Assembly: GCA_030041535.1 (NCBI GenBank)
Contig: JASHNR010000013.1
Location: 1-34,067, forward strand
Reading direction: 5' to 3'
From: Nitrosopumilaceae archaeon
GTDB taxonomy: Archaea; Thermoproteota; Nitrososphaeria; Nitrososphaerales; Nitrosopumilaceae
DNA: 34,067 nucleotides
The notes under the pieces are model-generated. The model was not told the origin of the DNA, did not search any database, and saw only the letters and a program-made list of their open reading frames with translations. This document shows positions 7,149 through 14,766 of this stretch, in pieces. The position numbers were made by a program, and so were the translations under genes. Each line of letters starts with the position of its first letter. The first letter of the stretch is position 1.

Positions 7149-8402
7149 CTAGTAGGCCTGATATTTGTCACCAAGCTCAAGCGAAGCTATCTTTAGTTTC
7201 AGCACCTCGTTTGCACCCTCGTAAATTATGATTGCTCGCGAGTCTAAAAAGTGCCTTGCTACCCTAGTTGTCTTTTGGTATGCAAAAGAGCCAAAGATCT
7301 GGACTGCCCTGTTTGCAGAATCAAAAGCAGCATTGGTAGAATGCAGTTTGGCTATTGCCGCAAGTCTATCTGCCTTTGTCCGTAATACAGAATATTTCCT
7401 GTCTTCACGGTTTAGTTTTTCCTGCCAATTTGGATCATTTTCCTTTAGGTTCTCTACATATTCATGAAGTTTTTGTCTTGCCATGGCAGCTCGGTAAACA
7501 AGCCATCGTGAGCTTTCTACATTTAGTATCATAGATGACAGATGCTCTTGGATTAATTGCTTTTTTGCAAGCGCCGAACCGTGTTGTACTCTTTTTTTCG
7601 AGTATACTAGGGATTCGTCAAGACAGTCTTTCATAACTCCTATCGCACCTGCAGCAACGCTCAGCCTGCCATCTATCAGAGCAGTGTAAGCTATGCTTAG
7701 TCCTTTTCCCTTTGTTCCCAAAAGATTCTTTTTTGGAACAATGCAATTTTCAAATGTGATCTCGGCATTTTTTATGCTCAGCAAGCCCATCTTGTTTTTC
7801 ATTTCTTGTGCATGAAATCCTTTAGAGTCAGTGTCCACAATAAACGCTGAAATTCTTCCATCTGGTCCTCTAGCATATGTAGTCATTACTTTTGCAATGG
7901 TTCCATTTCCTACCCAGTGTTTTTTGCCGTTTAGAATAAAATTATCTCCACTTTCCTCAAATTTTGTAGTCATTGCACCAGGGTCGCTGCCTGCATCGGG
8001 TTCAGTAAGTCCAAACGCCATGATACTCTTTCCTGATATAGTATAAGGAAGATACTGCTTTTTTTGTTCCTCGTTGCCCCAGTTTTGTAAAACCATCTGA
8101 CCTATTGATACATGTGCAGAGAAAAATGTACGTAATGAATTTCCTTCCCTCCCTATCCTTTCGAGTGCAAATACATATGTCAAGATATCATAACCTAGAC
8201 CACCGTATTTTTTTGAGATTGGACATCCAAGCATTCCAATCTTTCCAAACATTGGAACTATCATGTCATTTGATTTTTCTTCAAGATAGCATTTTGTTTC
8301 ATGATCTCTAATGGACTTGCAGGCTTGGTCTACTTGTTCAAGAAAATTTTTTTGCTCGTTAGATACTTCAAAATTCATCTTTGAGATATTAGAGTACGAC
8401 AT
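7149..8402 (-). CDS. Acyl-CoA dehydrogenase
   Basis: FAD-dependent oxidation of an acyl-CoA at the alpha-beta bond. The full three-domain fold is visible over 417 residues: an N-terminal helical domain, the middle beta domain starting with GLTEPDAGSDPGAM (the FAD/substrate motif), and a C-terminal helical domain with the RAVQIFGSFAYQKTTRVARH region. The catalytic glutamate is in IIYEGANEVLKL near the C-terminus. Substrate chain length is not predictable; glutaryl-, butyryl- and isovaleryl-type enzymes share these motifs. The ATG at 8402 has a GGGAG string about 12 bases upstream; a second ATG at 8378 (MNFEVSNEQ) is possible. It follows a 40-residue zinc-finger gene on the same strand by 41 bases, so the two may share a transcript. 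No electron-transfer flavoprotein genes are nearby. Confidence 0.93.
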   Translation of the reverse strand: MSYSNISKMNFEVSNEQKNFLEQVDQACKSIRDHETKCYLEEKSNDMIVPMFGKIGMLGCPISKKYGGLGYDILTYVFALERIGREGNSLRTFFSAHVSIGQMVLQNWGNEEQKKQYLPYTISGKSIMAFGLTEPDAGSDPGAMTTKFEESGDNFILNGKKHWVGNGTIAKVMTTYARGPDGRISAFIVDTDSKGFHAQEMKNKMGLLSIKNAEITFENCIVPKKNLLGTKGKGLSIAYTALIDGRLSVAAGAIGVMKDCLDESLVYSKKRVQHGSALAKKQLIQEHLSSMILNVESSRWLVYRAAMARQKLHEYVENLKENDPNWQEKLNREDRKYSVLRTKADRLAAIAKLHSTNAAFDSANRAVQIFGSFAYQKTTRVARHFLDSRAIIIYEGANEVLKLKIASLELGDKYQAY

Positions 8403-8443
8403 GGATGTACTCCCTAGTCTTGGGCAATAAGATTATCGAAGTC

Positions 8444-8566
8444 TTAGGCTTTTACGAGATCTATCTCTCTGACCGCATGTTTTGATAGATCTACATGCAA
8501 GTCGGCGTGTGATGCATCGGTAAAAACGAGATTGCATCTATAACATTTCCACGCTTTTGAGCTCAT
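8444..8566 (-). CDS. 40-residue C2H2-type zinc-finger protein
   Basis: Short ORF from an ATG at 8566 to a TAA at 8444-8446. It reads MSSKAWKCYRCNLVF, then contains His24 and His30, and ends EIDLVKA. The spacing is Cys8-x2-Cys11-x12-His24-x5-His30, a compact C2H2 zinc finger; His20 is another candidate ligand. Very small zinc-finger proteins are common in thaumarchaea, and their targets are mostly unknown. A good TATA box at 8586-8595 places transcription start at or next to the ATG. It precedes the acyl-CoA dehydrogenase on the same strand. DNA, RNA or protein binding are all possible. Confidence 0.78.
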   Translation of the reverse strand: MSSKAWKCYRCNLVFTDASHADLHVDLSKHAVREIDLVKA

Positions 8567-8585
8567 AGTATCATTATACAATTTT

Positions 8586-8595
8586 TATTTATAAG
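8586..8595 (-). promoter_or_regulatory. TATA box for the small zinc-finger gene
   Basis: On the minus strand this reads CTTATAAATA, centred about 24 bases before the ATG at 8566, predicting a leaderless message. Confidence 0.6.
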
Positions 8596-8734
8596 CATAT
8601 TGAATGATTCATCCATTTTTTACAAAAAGGATATTCTTTCAGCATATTGTTCCATGAAATATAAAAATAACAACGACAAATTCTAAATTTTCAGCCATAT
8701 ACGACTCAGATCGCTTGTAAAACTAGTTTATTTT

Positions 8735-8742
8735 CATATATA
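8735..8742 (+). promoter_or_regulatory. TATA box for the HD hydrolase gene
   Basis: CATATATA is centred about 26 bases before the ATG at 8765. The spacing favours that ATG over the in-frame TTG at 8756. Confidence 0.55.
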
Positions 8743-8764
8743 CAGCAACGTAGATTTGGTTTTA

Positions 8765-9403
8765 ATGAAAAGGGCAAGTTCTATTGAAAAATTAAAAGGG
8801 CAAGTAAAGAAAAAAGTAGGAAAAAACGATCCCGCCCATGATTTTGAGCACATTATGCGAGTTTACAATAATGCCAGAAGACTTGCAAAGATGGAACGAG
8901 TAGACCCAAGACTTGTGTTGGCAGCTGCCCTTTTGCATGACATTGTATCTTACCCAAAATCAGACCCAAGATCCAAAAATTCGTCTGTAGAGAGTGCAAC
9001 AAAGGCAAAACAAATCCTAGCCAAGCACCGCTACACAAGAGAAGAGATAAAAATAATCGCAGACGCAATCCATGACCATAGATTCTCCAAAGGTGCAATA
9101 CCAGAGACAATTGTAGGAAAAATACTGCAGGATGCAGACAGGCTTGACGCAATCGGTGCAATTGGTATTGCAAGGGTATTCTCTGTGGGTGGCGCTGAAA
9201 AAAGACCGTTTTACAACAATGAAGACCCTTTTTGCAAAACTCGCAATCCAGATGACACTAGATGGACTTTGGACCACTTTTACAGAAAGTTGTTACTCTT
9301 AGAGAAAAAAATGAACACAAATAGTGCAAAACTGGAAGCACGAAAAAGAGTCAAAATAATGAAGCAGTTTCTAGATGTGCTCAGAGAAGAGATCTATCCG
9401 TAA
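8765..9403 (+). CDS. HD-domain phosphohydrolase
   Basis: Metal-dependent phosphohydrolase of the HD superfamily (YedJ/YfbR-like fold). The ligand pattern is clear: His25 in PAHDFEHIMRV, the His58-Asp59 pair in LLHDIVSYP, His-x-His in AIHDHRFSK (about 102-104) and Asp in LQDADRLDAIG. The substrate is probably a nucleotide or phosphorylated metabolite, but nothing in the sequence fixes it. The length from the ATG is 212 residues. The frame also allows a TTG start three codons upstream. Its last 10 bases overlap the 3' end of the convergent unknown gene at 9394-9705. Confidence 0.88.
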   Translation: MKRASSIEKLKGQVKKKVGKNDPAHDFEHIMRVYNNARRLAKMERVDPRLVLAAALLHDIVSYPKSDPRSKNSSVESATKAKQILAKHRYTREEIKIIADAIHDHRFSKGAIPETIVGKILQDADRLDAIGAIGIARVFSVGGAEKRPFYNNEDPFCKTRNPDDTRWTLDHFYRKLLLLEKKMNTNSAKLEARKRVKIMKQFLDVLREEIYP

Positions 9404-9705
9404 TCGATGTATCTTTTGAATCTCTTTTCTATTTCTTGATTTCTTCCTTTTAGTATTCGCTCAATTTCATCTTGGTTTCGTATCTTGATGCGTCTTGTCA
9501 TGTCTGTAAACTTTTCATCTTTAGAGTATATGTCAATTAGAGGATTCAATACGGCATAGTATTCTGCAACTTTGTTTCTAAATTCTTCAATGCTTGGTCT
9601 TCTAATCCTGTTTATTCTAAACCATATAGTAGCCCAGCTCGCACCCACAACATGTGGCAATAGGTCAAAAGCCCGGTCTATCTCAAAACTTTCGTCGTCC
9701 CTCAT
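9394..9705 (-). CDS. Hypothetical charged helical protein downstream of hemB
   Basis: A 103-residue, strongly charged and probably helical protein with an internal hydrophobic stretch (LLPHVVGASWATIWFRI) and a C-terminus rich in Arg, Lys and Glu. I recognise no family. Its ATG overlaps the hemB stop as ATGA, so it is translationally coupled to hemB and lies at the end of the precorrin-2 dehydrogenase-hemA-hemB operon. That suggests a role linked to tetrapyrrole synthesis or a simple read-through partner; the sequence does not decide. Its 3' end overlaps the convergent HD gene by 10 bases. Confidence 0.7.
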   Translation of the reverse strand: MRDDESFEIDRAFDLLPHVVGASWATIWFRINRIRRPSIEEFRNKVAEYYAVLNPLIDIYSKDEKFTDMTRRIKIRNQDEIERILKGRNQEIEKRFKRYIDYG

Positions 9706-10682
9706 TTCTCGCCAAGAGCTTTTGCAGCAATCTTTGAGAAATAGGTTACTATCATATCTGCTCCTGCCCTCTTAATTGCAGTCAGAATTTCTAGTGTAAC
9801 CTCTTTTTCATCTATCCAGCTCTGCATTGCAGCAGCTTTTACCAAGGCATATTCCCCTGACACACTGTATGCCGATATTGGTACGTTGAACCTCTGCCTT
9901 GCCGTTGCAATCAAGTCAAGATATGCTAATGCAGGCTTTATCATTATAATGTCTACGCCTTCTGCAATGTCGGTCTCAACTTCCCGCATGGCTTCTTTTG
10001 GGTTGGTATATGGTAATTGGTAGGTCTTTCTGTCTCCAAACTGTGGTGCAGAGTGAGCCATGTCTTTGAACGGAGAATAAAGAGATGACCTGTGTTTTGC
10101 AGAGTGGGACATTATTGCCACATCTGAAAATCCGGCATCATCAAGTGCATGTCTTATTGCCTTTACTTGCCCATCCATCATAGCAGACGGTGATACAACA
10201 TCTGCACCTGCTTGGGCTTGGCTTACAGCTACCTTTGCAAGAGTATCAAGACTAGAATCATTATCAATTTTATCACCTTTTACCAGTCCACAATGTCCTG
10301 AGCTGGTATACTGGCATAGACAGACATCAGACATTATTGCAATCTCGTTGCCAAGATTTTTTCTGATTTCAGAGATTGTTTTTTGTACAATACCATCAGG
10401 AGCAAATGCGGATGTTCCCTTGTCATCTTTGTGGGATGGAATTCCAAAAACCATAATAGCTGGAATCTTTAATTCTGCAATAGAGTTTGCCTCTTCTACC
10501 ACATCTTTTAATGGTAGCCTTTCAAAACCTGGCATCGATTCTCCCTGTAGTTTTGATTTTAGATCTTCTTGCACAAATACCGGACAGATCAAGTCCTTTG
10601 GAGAAAGTCGTACCTCTTCGAGTAGTTCGCGAATCTTGCTAGTCTTTCTTAATCTCCGAAGCCGTACATTAGGATAAGACAT
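9702..10682 (-). CDS. hemB: Delta-aminolevulinic acid dehydratase (porphobilinogen synthase)
   Basis: Condenses two 5-aminolevulinate molecules to porphobilinogen. The zinc-type cysteine cluster is present in DVCLCQYTSSGHCG, with three cysteines, so this is a Zn-dependent form rather than the Mg type. Both active-site lysines are visible: in the segment SPFKDMAHSAP and the Schiff-base lysine in IIMIKPALAYLD. The ATG at 10682 gives MSYPNVRLRRLRKT, the usual family start, and 326 residues; a GTG four codons upstream is unlikely. It lies 31 bases after hemA in one operon, and its stop overlaps the next small gene. Confidence 0.95.
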   Translation of the reverse strand: MSYPNVRLRRLRKTSKIRELLEEVRLSPKDLICPVFVQEDLKSKLQGESMPGFERLPLKDVVEEANSIAELKIPAIMVFGIPSHKDDKGTSAFAPDGIVQKTISEIRKNLGNEIAIMSDVCLCQYTSSGHCGLVKGDKIDNDSSLDTLAKVAVSQAQAGADVVSPSAMMDGQVKAIRHALDDAGFSDVAIMSHSAKHRSSLYSPFKDMAHSAPQFGDRKTYQLPYTNPKEAMREVETDIAEGVDIIMIKPALAYLDLIATARQRFNVPISAYSVSGEYALVKAAAMQSWIDEKEVTLEILTAIKRAGADMIVTYFSKIAAKALGEK

Positions 10683-10713
10683 TACAAAAATCACAAATTC
10701 CTAGCAATATAAT

Positions 10714-11967
10714 TTACTCTTTCTTATAGTCAAAGAGTTTTGTAACAGTTCTAAGAATTTCAGAATCTCCCTGCTCAGATGCCTTTCGGAGATTATTCAT
10801 TGGAACTGAGATAATGCCTTCCACTATAGCTTGCGTGAGTTGGTCAATAATTCTAATTTTTTGTTCATCTGTTTCTCCAAGCATTTGCAAAGCTTTTTTG
10901 AGTTCCTTGACTCGTGCCTGGTCAATTTCCTTGAAGACATTCTTTACTATTGGTTCTACCTCAATTCTCTTCATTGTTGCTTCCATTACTGGTAATTCCT
11001 CGTTAATTATCTTCTCCGCTGATGATACTACACCCATTCTTGTGCGCATGTTCTTGTCCACCATCTCTGCAATCTGATCAAGGTTCATCATTTTTATCTT
11101 CTTTATGGTAGAAACCTTCTCATCAACTGTTCTTGGATTTGAGAGATCCATTATCAACATACCATTTTTGCGCGATTCCATTGCTTCCTTTACTCTATCA
11201 TGTGTGACCAAGAAGTATGGGGCAACGGTTGCGACAAAAAGTACGTCAACAGACTTGAAGTTTGCTATGACTCCTTCAAACTTGAGCGGGTTTCCGCCCA
11301 CAGTTTCTGCAAAAGATTTTGAGCGTTCAAATGTTCGACTTGTTACATTAAAGTCAATTCCACGTTTTTTGAGCGATTTTGCCACAAGGCTTGCGGCTTC
11401 TCCGGTGCCAATCAGAAGAATGTTTTTGGATTTTAGGTCATCGATGTTTTCTTCAGCAAGCTTGACTGCCATGGAACCAATAGAGATACTTCCCTTGCTG
11501 ATTCCCGTTGTGTGTCTTACCCGCGTTCCTACACGGATTGCTTTGTCAAACAAGGTGTTCAGTGCACTACCTGATGCTCGCATCTCTCGTGCTGTACTAA
11601 TTGACTCTTTTATCTGTCCAAGAATCTGCTCTTCTCCAATAACAAGCGAGTCAAGTCCAGAGGTAAGTTTTAGAAGGTGTTGGTATGCTTCAGTTCCCTG
11701 ACTTATCTCCAAATTTTCTTTAAAGGCGTTTTCTTCAAGACCTGATACAGACGCCCATGTCTTTTTTATCTTTTCAATATCTTCATGACTGCCAAACCCA
11801 AATAATTCCACCCTATTGCAAGTTTGTAATAACACACATTCCTGTAGCCCAGAATGTTTTAGGAAAGATTCGTATGCCGAATCAATATTTCTAAATGTAA
11901 ATCTCTCAAGCATGTGTATTGGAGACTTTCTAAAAGTAACTCTAGCGTTGATTACGTTGCTTGTCAG
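10714..11967 (-). CDS. hemA: Glutamyl-tRNA reductase, probable CTG start
   Basis: Reduces glutamyl-tRNA(Glu) to glutamate-1-semialdehyde with NADPH, the first committed step of C5-pathway tetrapyrrole synthesis. The catalytic cysteine is in LLQTCNRVELFG, the NADPH domain has LLIGTGEAASL, and a C-terminal helical dimerisation domain follows. The first in-frame ATG (11913) would remove the first beta strand of the catalytic domain. Upstream of it the frame is open and reads NVINARVTFRKSPIHM, matching the usual N-terminal strand of the family. The only usable initiation codon there is a CTG at 11965-11967, placed as CTGA over the stop of the precorrin-2 dehydrogenase gene, where related genes would be expected to have ATGA. 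I take CTG as the start (417 residues). Identity is certain, the start is inferred. Confidence 0.93.
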   Translation of the reverse strand: MTSNVINARVTFRKSPIHMLERFTFRNIDSAYESFLKHSGLQECVLLQTCNRVELFGFGSHEDIEKIKKTWASVSGLEENAFKENLEISQGTEAYQHLLKLTSGLDSLVIGEEQILGQIKESISTAREMRASGSALNTLFDKAIRVGTRVRHTTGISKGSISIGSMAVKLAEENIDDLKSKNILLIGTGEAASLVAKSLKKRGIDFNVTSRTFERSKSFAETVGGNPLKFEGVIANFKSVDVLFVATVAPYFLVTHDRVKEAMESRKNGMLIMDLSNPRTVDEKVSTIKKIKMMNLDQIAEMVDKNMRTRMGVVSSAEKIINEELPVMEATMKRIEVEPIVKNVFKEIDQARVKELKKALQMLGETDEQKIRIIDQLTQAIVEGIISVPMNNLRKASEQGDSEILRTVTKLFDYKKE

Positions 11968-12617
11968 TTTAGATCACCCAACATCTCGATCACGTGTTTC
12001 TGTGCTTTTTTTAGGTTCCCGTCAGCTATTAATTGTTTGATATGATTGTCATTCATAACACGATAGAGGAATTTTTTGCGCTCAGGAAAAGTAGTGATTT
12101 TCGTCTTTGCTGCTCTTCTGGCAAAGTCTTGCAGTTTTATTTGATAAATGTCCTCTTTTTTGATTAGTTTCTTGAATACCTTTTCTGCCTGCATTCGCAG
12201 TCTGCGGGCCATTGCCGGACTTCGTCCGCCTGTAGATACCGCTATCTGTACAGTATCCTGGATGTTTATGACAGAGCCAAATGCAAAATCACTAACTTCT
12301 GGATCATCTGCAGCATAAGCATAGCATCGCATCTTCTTTGCTTGTTCTACTATCTTTCTGTTCAGATCCCTATCATCCGTAGTTGCAAGCACCGCAAATG
12401 GTTTGTATTTTTTTATAAAATTACCGTTTACGAGTTTTATTTTTTTAAATTCAATCTTTTTTTGTTTGACATACTTGTCTATTTGCCTGTTAGTTGAATC
12501 ACTAATAAGGAGAATCTTACAATCTTGGGTTAGCAACGCGTTAACCTTTTTGAGTCCCTCATTTCCCCCTCCGACGACAATCACTAGATTTCCCTTGAGG
12601 TTTAGATCAATTATCAA
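11964..12617 (-). CDS. Precorrin-2 dehydrogenase (siroheme synthase N-domain type)
   Basis: NAD-dependent oxidation of precorrin-2 to sirohydrochlorin, as in Met8p and the N-terminal part of CysG. The Rossmann start VIVVGGGNEGLKK and the typical STGGRSPAMARRLR motif are both clear. Length is 217 residues, single-module, without the fused methyltransferase of bacterial CysG; the methyltransferase is encoded at 28974-29717. Some family members also act as ferrochelatase, so iron insertion may occur here or in the CbiX-like protein. It starts with TTG at 12617, placed about 28 bases after a TATA box, and overlaps the hemA CTG by four bases. It heads the hemA-hemB operon and is divergent from ahbA-ahbB. 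Confidence 0.9.
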   Translation of the reverse strand: MIIDLNLKGNLVIVVGGGNEGLKKVNALLTQDCKILLISDSTNRQIDKYVKQKKIEFKKIKLVNGNFIKKYKPFAVLATTDDRDLNRKIVEQAKKMRCYAYAADDPEVSDFAFGSVINIQDTVQIAVSTGGRSPAMARRLRMQAEKVFKKLIKKEDIYQIKLQDFARRAAKTKITTFPERKKFLYRVMNDNHIKQLIADGNLKKAQKHVIEMLGDLN

Positions 12618-12639
12618 TGATTCTCGCTTGTCTTTGTAA

Positions 12640-12649
12640 GATATTTATA
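12640..12649 (-). promoter_or_regulatory. TATA box for the precorrin-2 dehydrogenase-hemA-hemB operon
   Basis: Minus-strand TATAAATATC-like sequence centred about 28 bases before the TTG at 12617, predicting a leaderless message that starts at a TTG codon. Confidence 0.55.
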
Positions 12650-12670
12650 GATTCCACGCAAATCTAGGTA

Positions 12671-12683
12671 ACATTTTTAATTG
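12671..12683 (+). promoter_or_regulatory. TATA-like box for ahbA-ahbB
   Basis: ACATTTTTAATTG lies about 30 bases before the ATG at 12708. Together with the minus-strand box at 12640-12649 it makes a compact divergent promoter shared by the two halves of the siroheme pathway. Confidence 0.4.
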
Positions 12684-12707
12684 TAAGCAAGATTTGATGT
12701 GGTATTC

Positions 12708-13721
12708 ATGGACAAGATGGATAAAGAAATTCTAAATGAAATCCAGTGGACATTTCCTCTTGTTCCAAGACCATATTCTGATATTGCAAAGAAATTTCAG
12801 ATTTCAGACGAAGAGTTGATGCAGAGGCTGCGCGCACTCAAAGAAGATGGAATAGTCAGACAACTTAGCGCAATCTTTGATACGCGAAGGCTAGGTTACA
12901 AAAGTGCGTTGGTTGCAATGGCAATTGATGCTGACAAACTTGACAATATTGCAAACCAAGTGAACAAGCATCCCGGCGTCAGTCACAATTATGAAAGAAA
13001 TCACGAATACAATCTGTGGTTTACCCTAGCTGTTCCACCTGGCTCAGACCTGAAATCTGAGATTGACAAGTTTTCAAAGTTACAGGGCATCAACAAAGTC
13101 AGAATGCTTCCAACAATAAAGCTCTTCAAGATTGGCGTAAAGCTTGAGATGGTAGATGAGAAAAAGGCAGAAGTCAAGCCTGTTGAAGAGAAGAAGAAGA
13201 TTCGCGAAGTGAAATTTGTTGCAACCGAAGAGGACAAGAGATACATACGTGAATTGCAAAAAGATCTTGAGATAACTGAGAGGCCATTTTTAAAAGCTGC
13301 ACAGAATCTAGGAATAACAGAGGAACAGGTTCTTGAAAAGGCCAAATATTATGAAGAGATTGGCGTTATGCGTAGATTTGCAGCCATACTGAGGCATAGA
13401 GAAGTAGGTTTTTTGGCAAACGGTATGATAGTGTGGAAGGTACCGGAAGAAAGAATAGAACAGGTCGGAGCACAGTTAGGAGCATTTCCACAAGTAAGTC
13501 ATTGTTATCAGAGACCCGTTTATCCAGACTGGCCCTACAATGTCTTCTCAATGGTTCACTGTAAATCAAATGATGATGCTCAAAAAATTGCACGTGAGAT
13601 CCAAGATCAGATAGATGTACATGATTACAAGATATTATTCAGCTCTCGAGAGTTCAAAAAAACCCGAGTTGAATACTTTGTAGAACACGAGTTCAAGTTA
13701 GAAGAAACAATTACCGTATAA
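12708..13721 (+). CDS. ahbAB: Siroheme decarboxylase, fused AhbA-AhbB
   Basis: In the alternative heme pathway AhbA and AhbB form a heterodimer that decarboxylates siroheme to 12,18-didecarboxysiroheme. Both are Lrp/AsnC-like proteins without regulator function. Here one 337-residue chain carries both. The first half (about 1-150) has a helix-turn-helix region, then VSHNYERNHEYNLWFTLAV; the second (about 180-337) repeats the layout, with VSHCYQRPVYPDWPYNVFS. The halves are joined by a Lys/Glu-rich linker around 150-175. These VSH-x-Y-x-R and NLWFT/WPYN motifs mark siroheme decarboxylases rather than transcription regulators. The start is ATG 12708, with GTG 12699 and ATG 12717 as alternatives. 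It is divergent from the genes that make sirohydrochlorin. Confidence 0.88.
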   Translation: MDKMDKEILNEIQWTFPLVPRPYSDIAKKFQISDEELMQRLRALKEDGIVRQLSAIFDTRRLGYKSALVAMAIDADKLDNIANQVNKHPGVSHNYERNHEYNLWFTLAVPPGSDLKSEIDKFSKLQGINKVRMLPTIKLFKIGVKLEMVDEKKAEVKPVEEKKKIREVKFVATEEDKRYIRELQKDLEITERPFLKAAQNLGITEEQVLEKAKYYEEIGVMRRFAAILRHREVGFLANGMIVWKVPEERIEQVGAQLGAFPQVSHCYQRPVYPDWPYNVFSMVHCKSNDDAQKIAREIQDQIDVHDYKILFSSREFKKTRVEYFVEHEFKLEETITV

Positions 13722-13752
13722 AACCAATACAAAACAAAATACAAAAAAATGC

Positions 13753-14076
13753 TTATGATATTTCTATTTTAGGGCTGAAAGTGGCACTTAGTACTATCTT
13801 TATTTCTCTTACTTTGCTTTTATACATAAAGTATTTTTTACCAGCAGCATTTGTTGCCCCCGAGATGCGAACAAGCCCCATCTTGTGCAACTTTCTAACC
13901 CACCTATACACCTGAGTGAGAGGAATATCGCATGCTGTGCTGATTTCGTATGCAGATTTTGGCGAGTCTATGCTGCATTCAAGTACTTGGATGGCCTGCT
14001 CGTTTGAGATTATCTTCAATATGTCATTGCGTGTGTTTTCTTGGTCCACATACTTGCCCAAAAGAAGTACCTGCAC
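13753..14076 (-). CDS. Winged-helix transcriptional regulator (ArsR-like)
   Basis: A 107-residue protein with an ArsR/MarR-type winged helix: helices around ISNEQAIQVLECSIDSP, the recognition helix region in AYEISTACDIPLTQVYRWVRKL, and a wing around GLVRISG...KKYFMYKSK. There are no cysteine clusters for metal sensing. The start is a GTG, about 20-25 bases downstream of a TTATAT box, so the message may be leaderless. It is convergent with ahbA-ahbB, with 31 bases between. It could control the neighbouring heme or Cld-family operons, but no evidence here shows that. Confidence 0.8.
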   Translation of the reverse strand: MQVLLLGKYVDQENTRNDILKIISNEQAIQVLECSIDSPKSAYEISTACDIPLTQVYRWVRKLHKMGLVRISGATNAAGKKYFMYKSKVREIKIVLSATFSPKIEIS

Positions 14077-14148
14077 AATCTCTTTTTTGTTCTGGCCAAT
14101 ATAACAAGAGAGATTAGAATGTGCTCATGTGCAAATAGTTGCAAACAC

Positions 14149-14679
14149 CTAGTCACTGAACTTAAATGAGATCATGCCAGCATTATAATCGAACTGGACT
14201 TTTTTATCAAGAACATCAGCAAATATCAAATCAAGTACGGTTTTGTGGTATAAAGACCAATTATCGCCAAGATCGTGTTTTACAATAAATGTATGATAAC
14301 CATTTTTTATGTTGTGATTTATCTCAATTGAAGATGCTTTCATCCTCATCTCAAACCATGATAGAAAAGATGTTAGGCTAATGTCTCCCTTCATGAACAG
14401 CGCAATATCTCGAACAACATTCTTCCCTATACGGTTAGCCATATCCATTATCTCATCTTTTGTCATCTTACCGAAGAGTTCAACTATTATTGGCTTGGCA
14501 ATAGGTACCATCCCAACCTTTGATTCAAACATATCCCACTCTACATATCTCTTGAAGATCTGATTGACAAGCGTGTTAAGACTTGTCTCCCTGTGTTCAG
14601 ATTCTTCTCGCAATTTGTTTAGGACTTCTTCATCGATTCGAAATGTCATAGTTGATGTCTTTTTAGTAGCCAAAACCAT
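14149..14679 (-). CDS. Ribbon-helix-helix N-domain protein of unknown function
   Basis: The N-terminus has an Arc/MetJ-type ribbon-helix-helix pattern: the strand TSTMTFRIDEEVL followed by helices with KLREESEHRETSLNTLVNQI. The remaining 120 residues form a separate domain with no recognised motif (ALFMKGDISLTSF, then a C-terminal strand-rich part). The frame is open to an ATG at 14721, but an AAGGAGAT string just upstream of the ATG at 14679 and the start of the ribbon-helix-helix domain favour the shorter 176-residue form. It lies between the ArsR-like gene and the aldo/keto reductase on the same strand. DNA binding is inferred. Confidence 0.75.
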   Translation of the reverse strand: MVLATKKTSTMTFRIDEEVLNKLREESEHRETSLNTLVNQIFKRYVEWDMFESKVGMVPIAKPIIVELFGKMTKDEIMDMANRIGKNVVRDIALFMKGDISLTSFLSWFEMRMKASSIEINHNIKNGYHTFIVKHDLGDNWSLYHKTVLDLIFADVLDKKVQFDYNAGMISFKFSD

Positions 14680-14766
14680 TTTCCATTTTATCTCCTTTTG
14701 TATGTGTAAAGAAGAAAACATTGTTAAAAATACTGGGTAAGATATGATTCAAGAAAGCTTATCTCC

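Noticed and set aside
8457-8492. Nine-base inverted repeat AGATCTATC/GATAGATCT
   Set aside because: It lies inside the 3' part of the zinc-finger coding region with a long spacer; no operator or terminator function is suggested by position.
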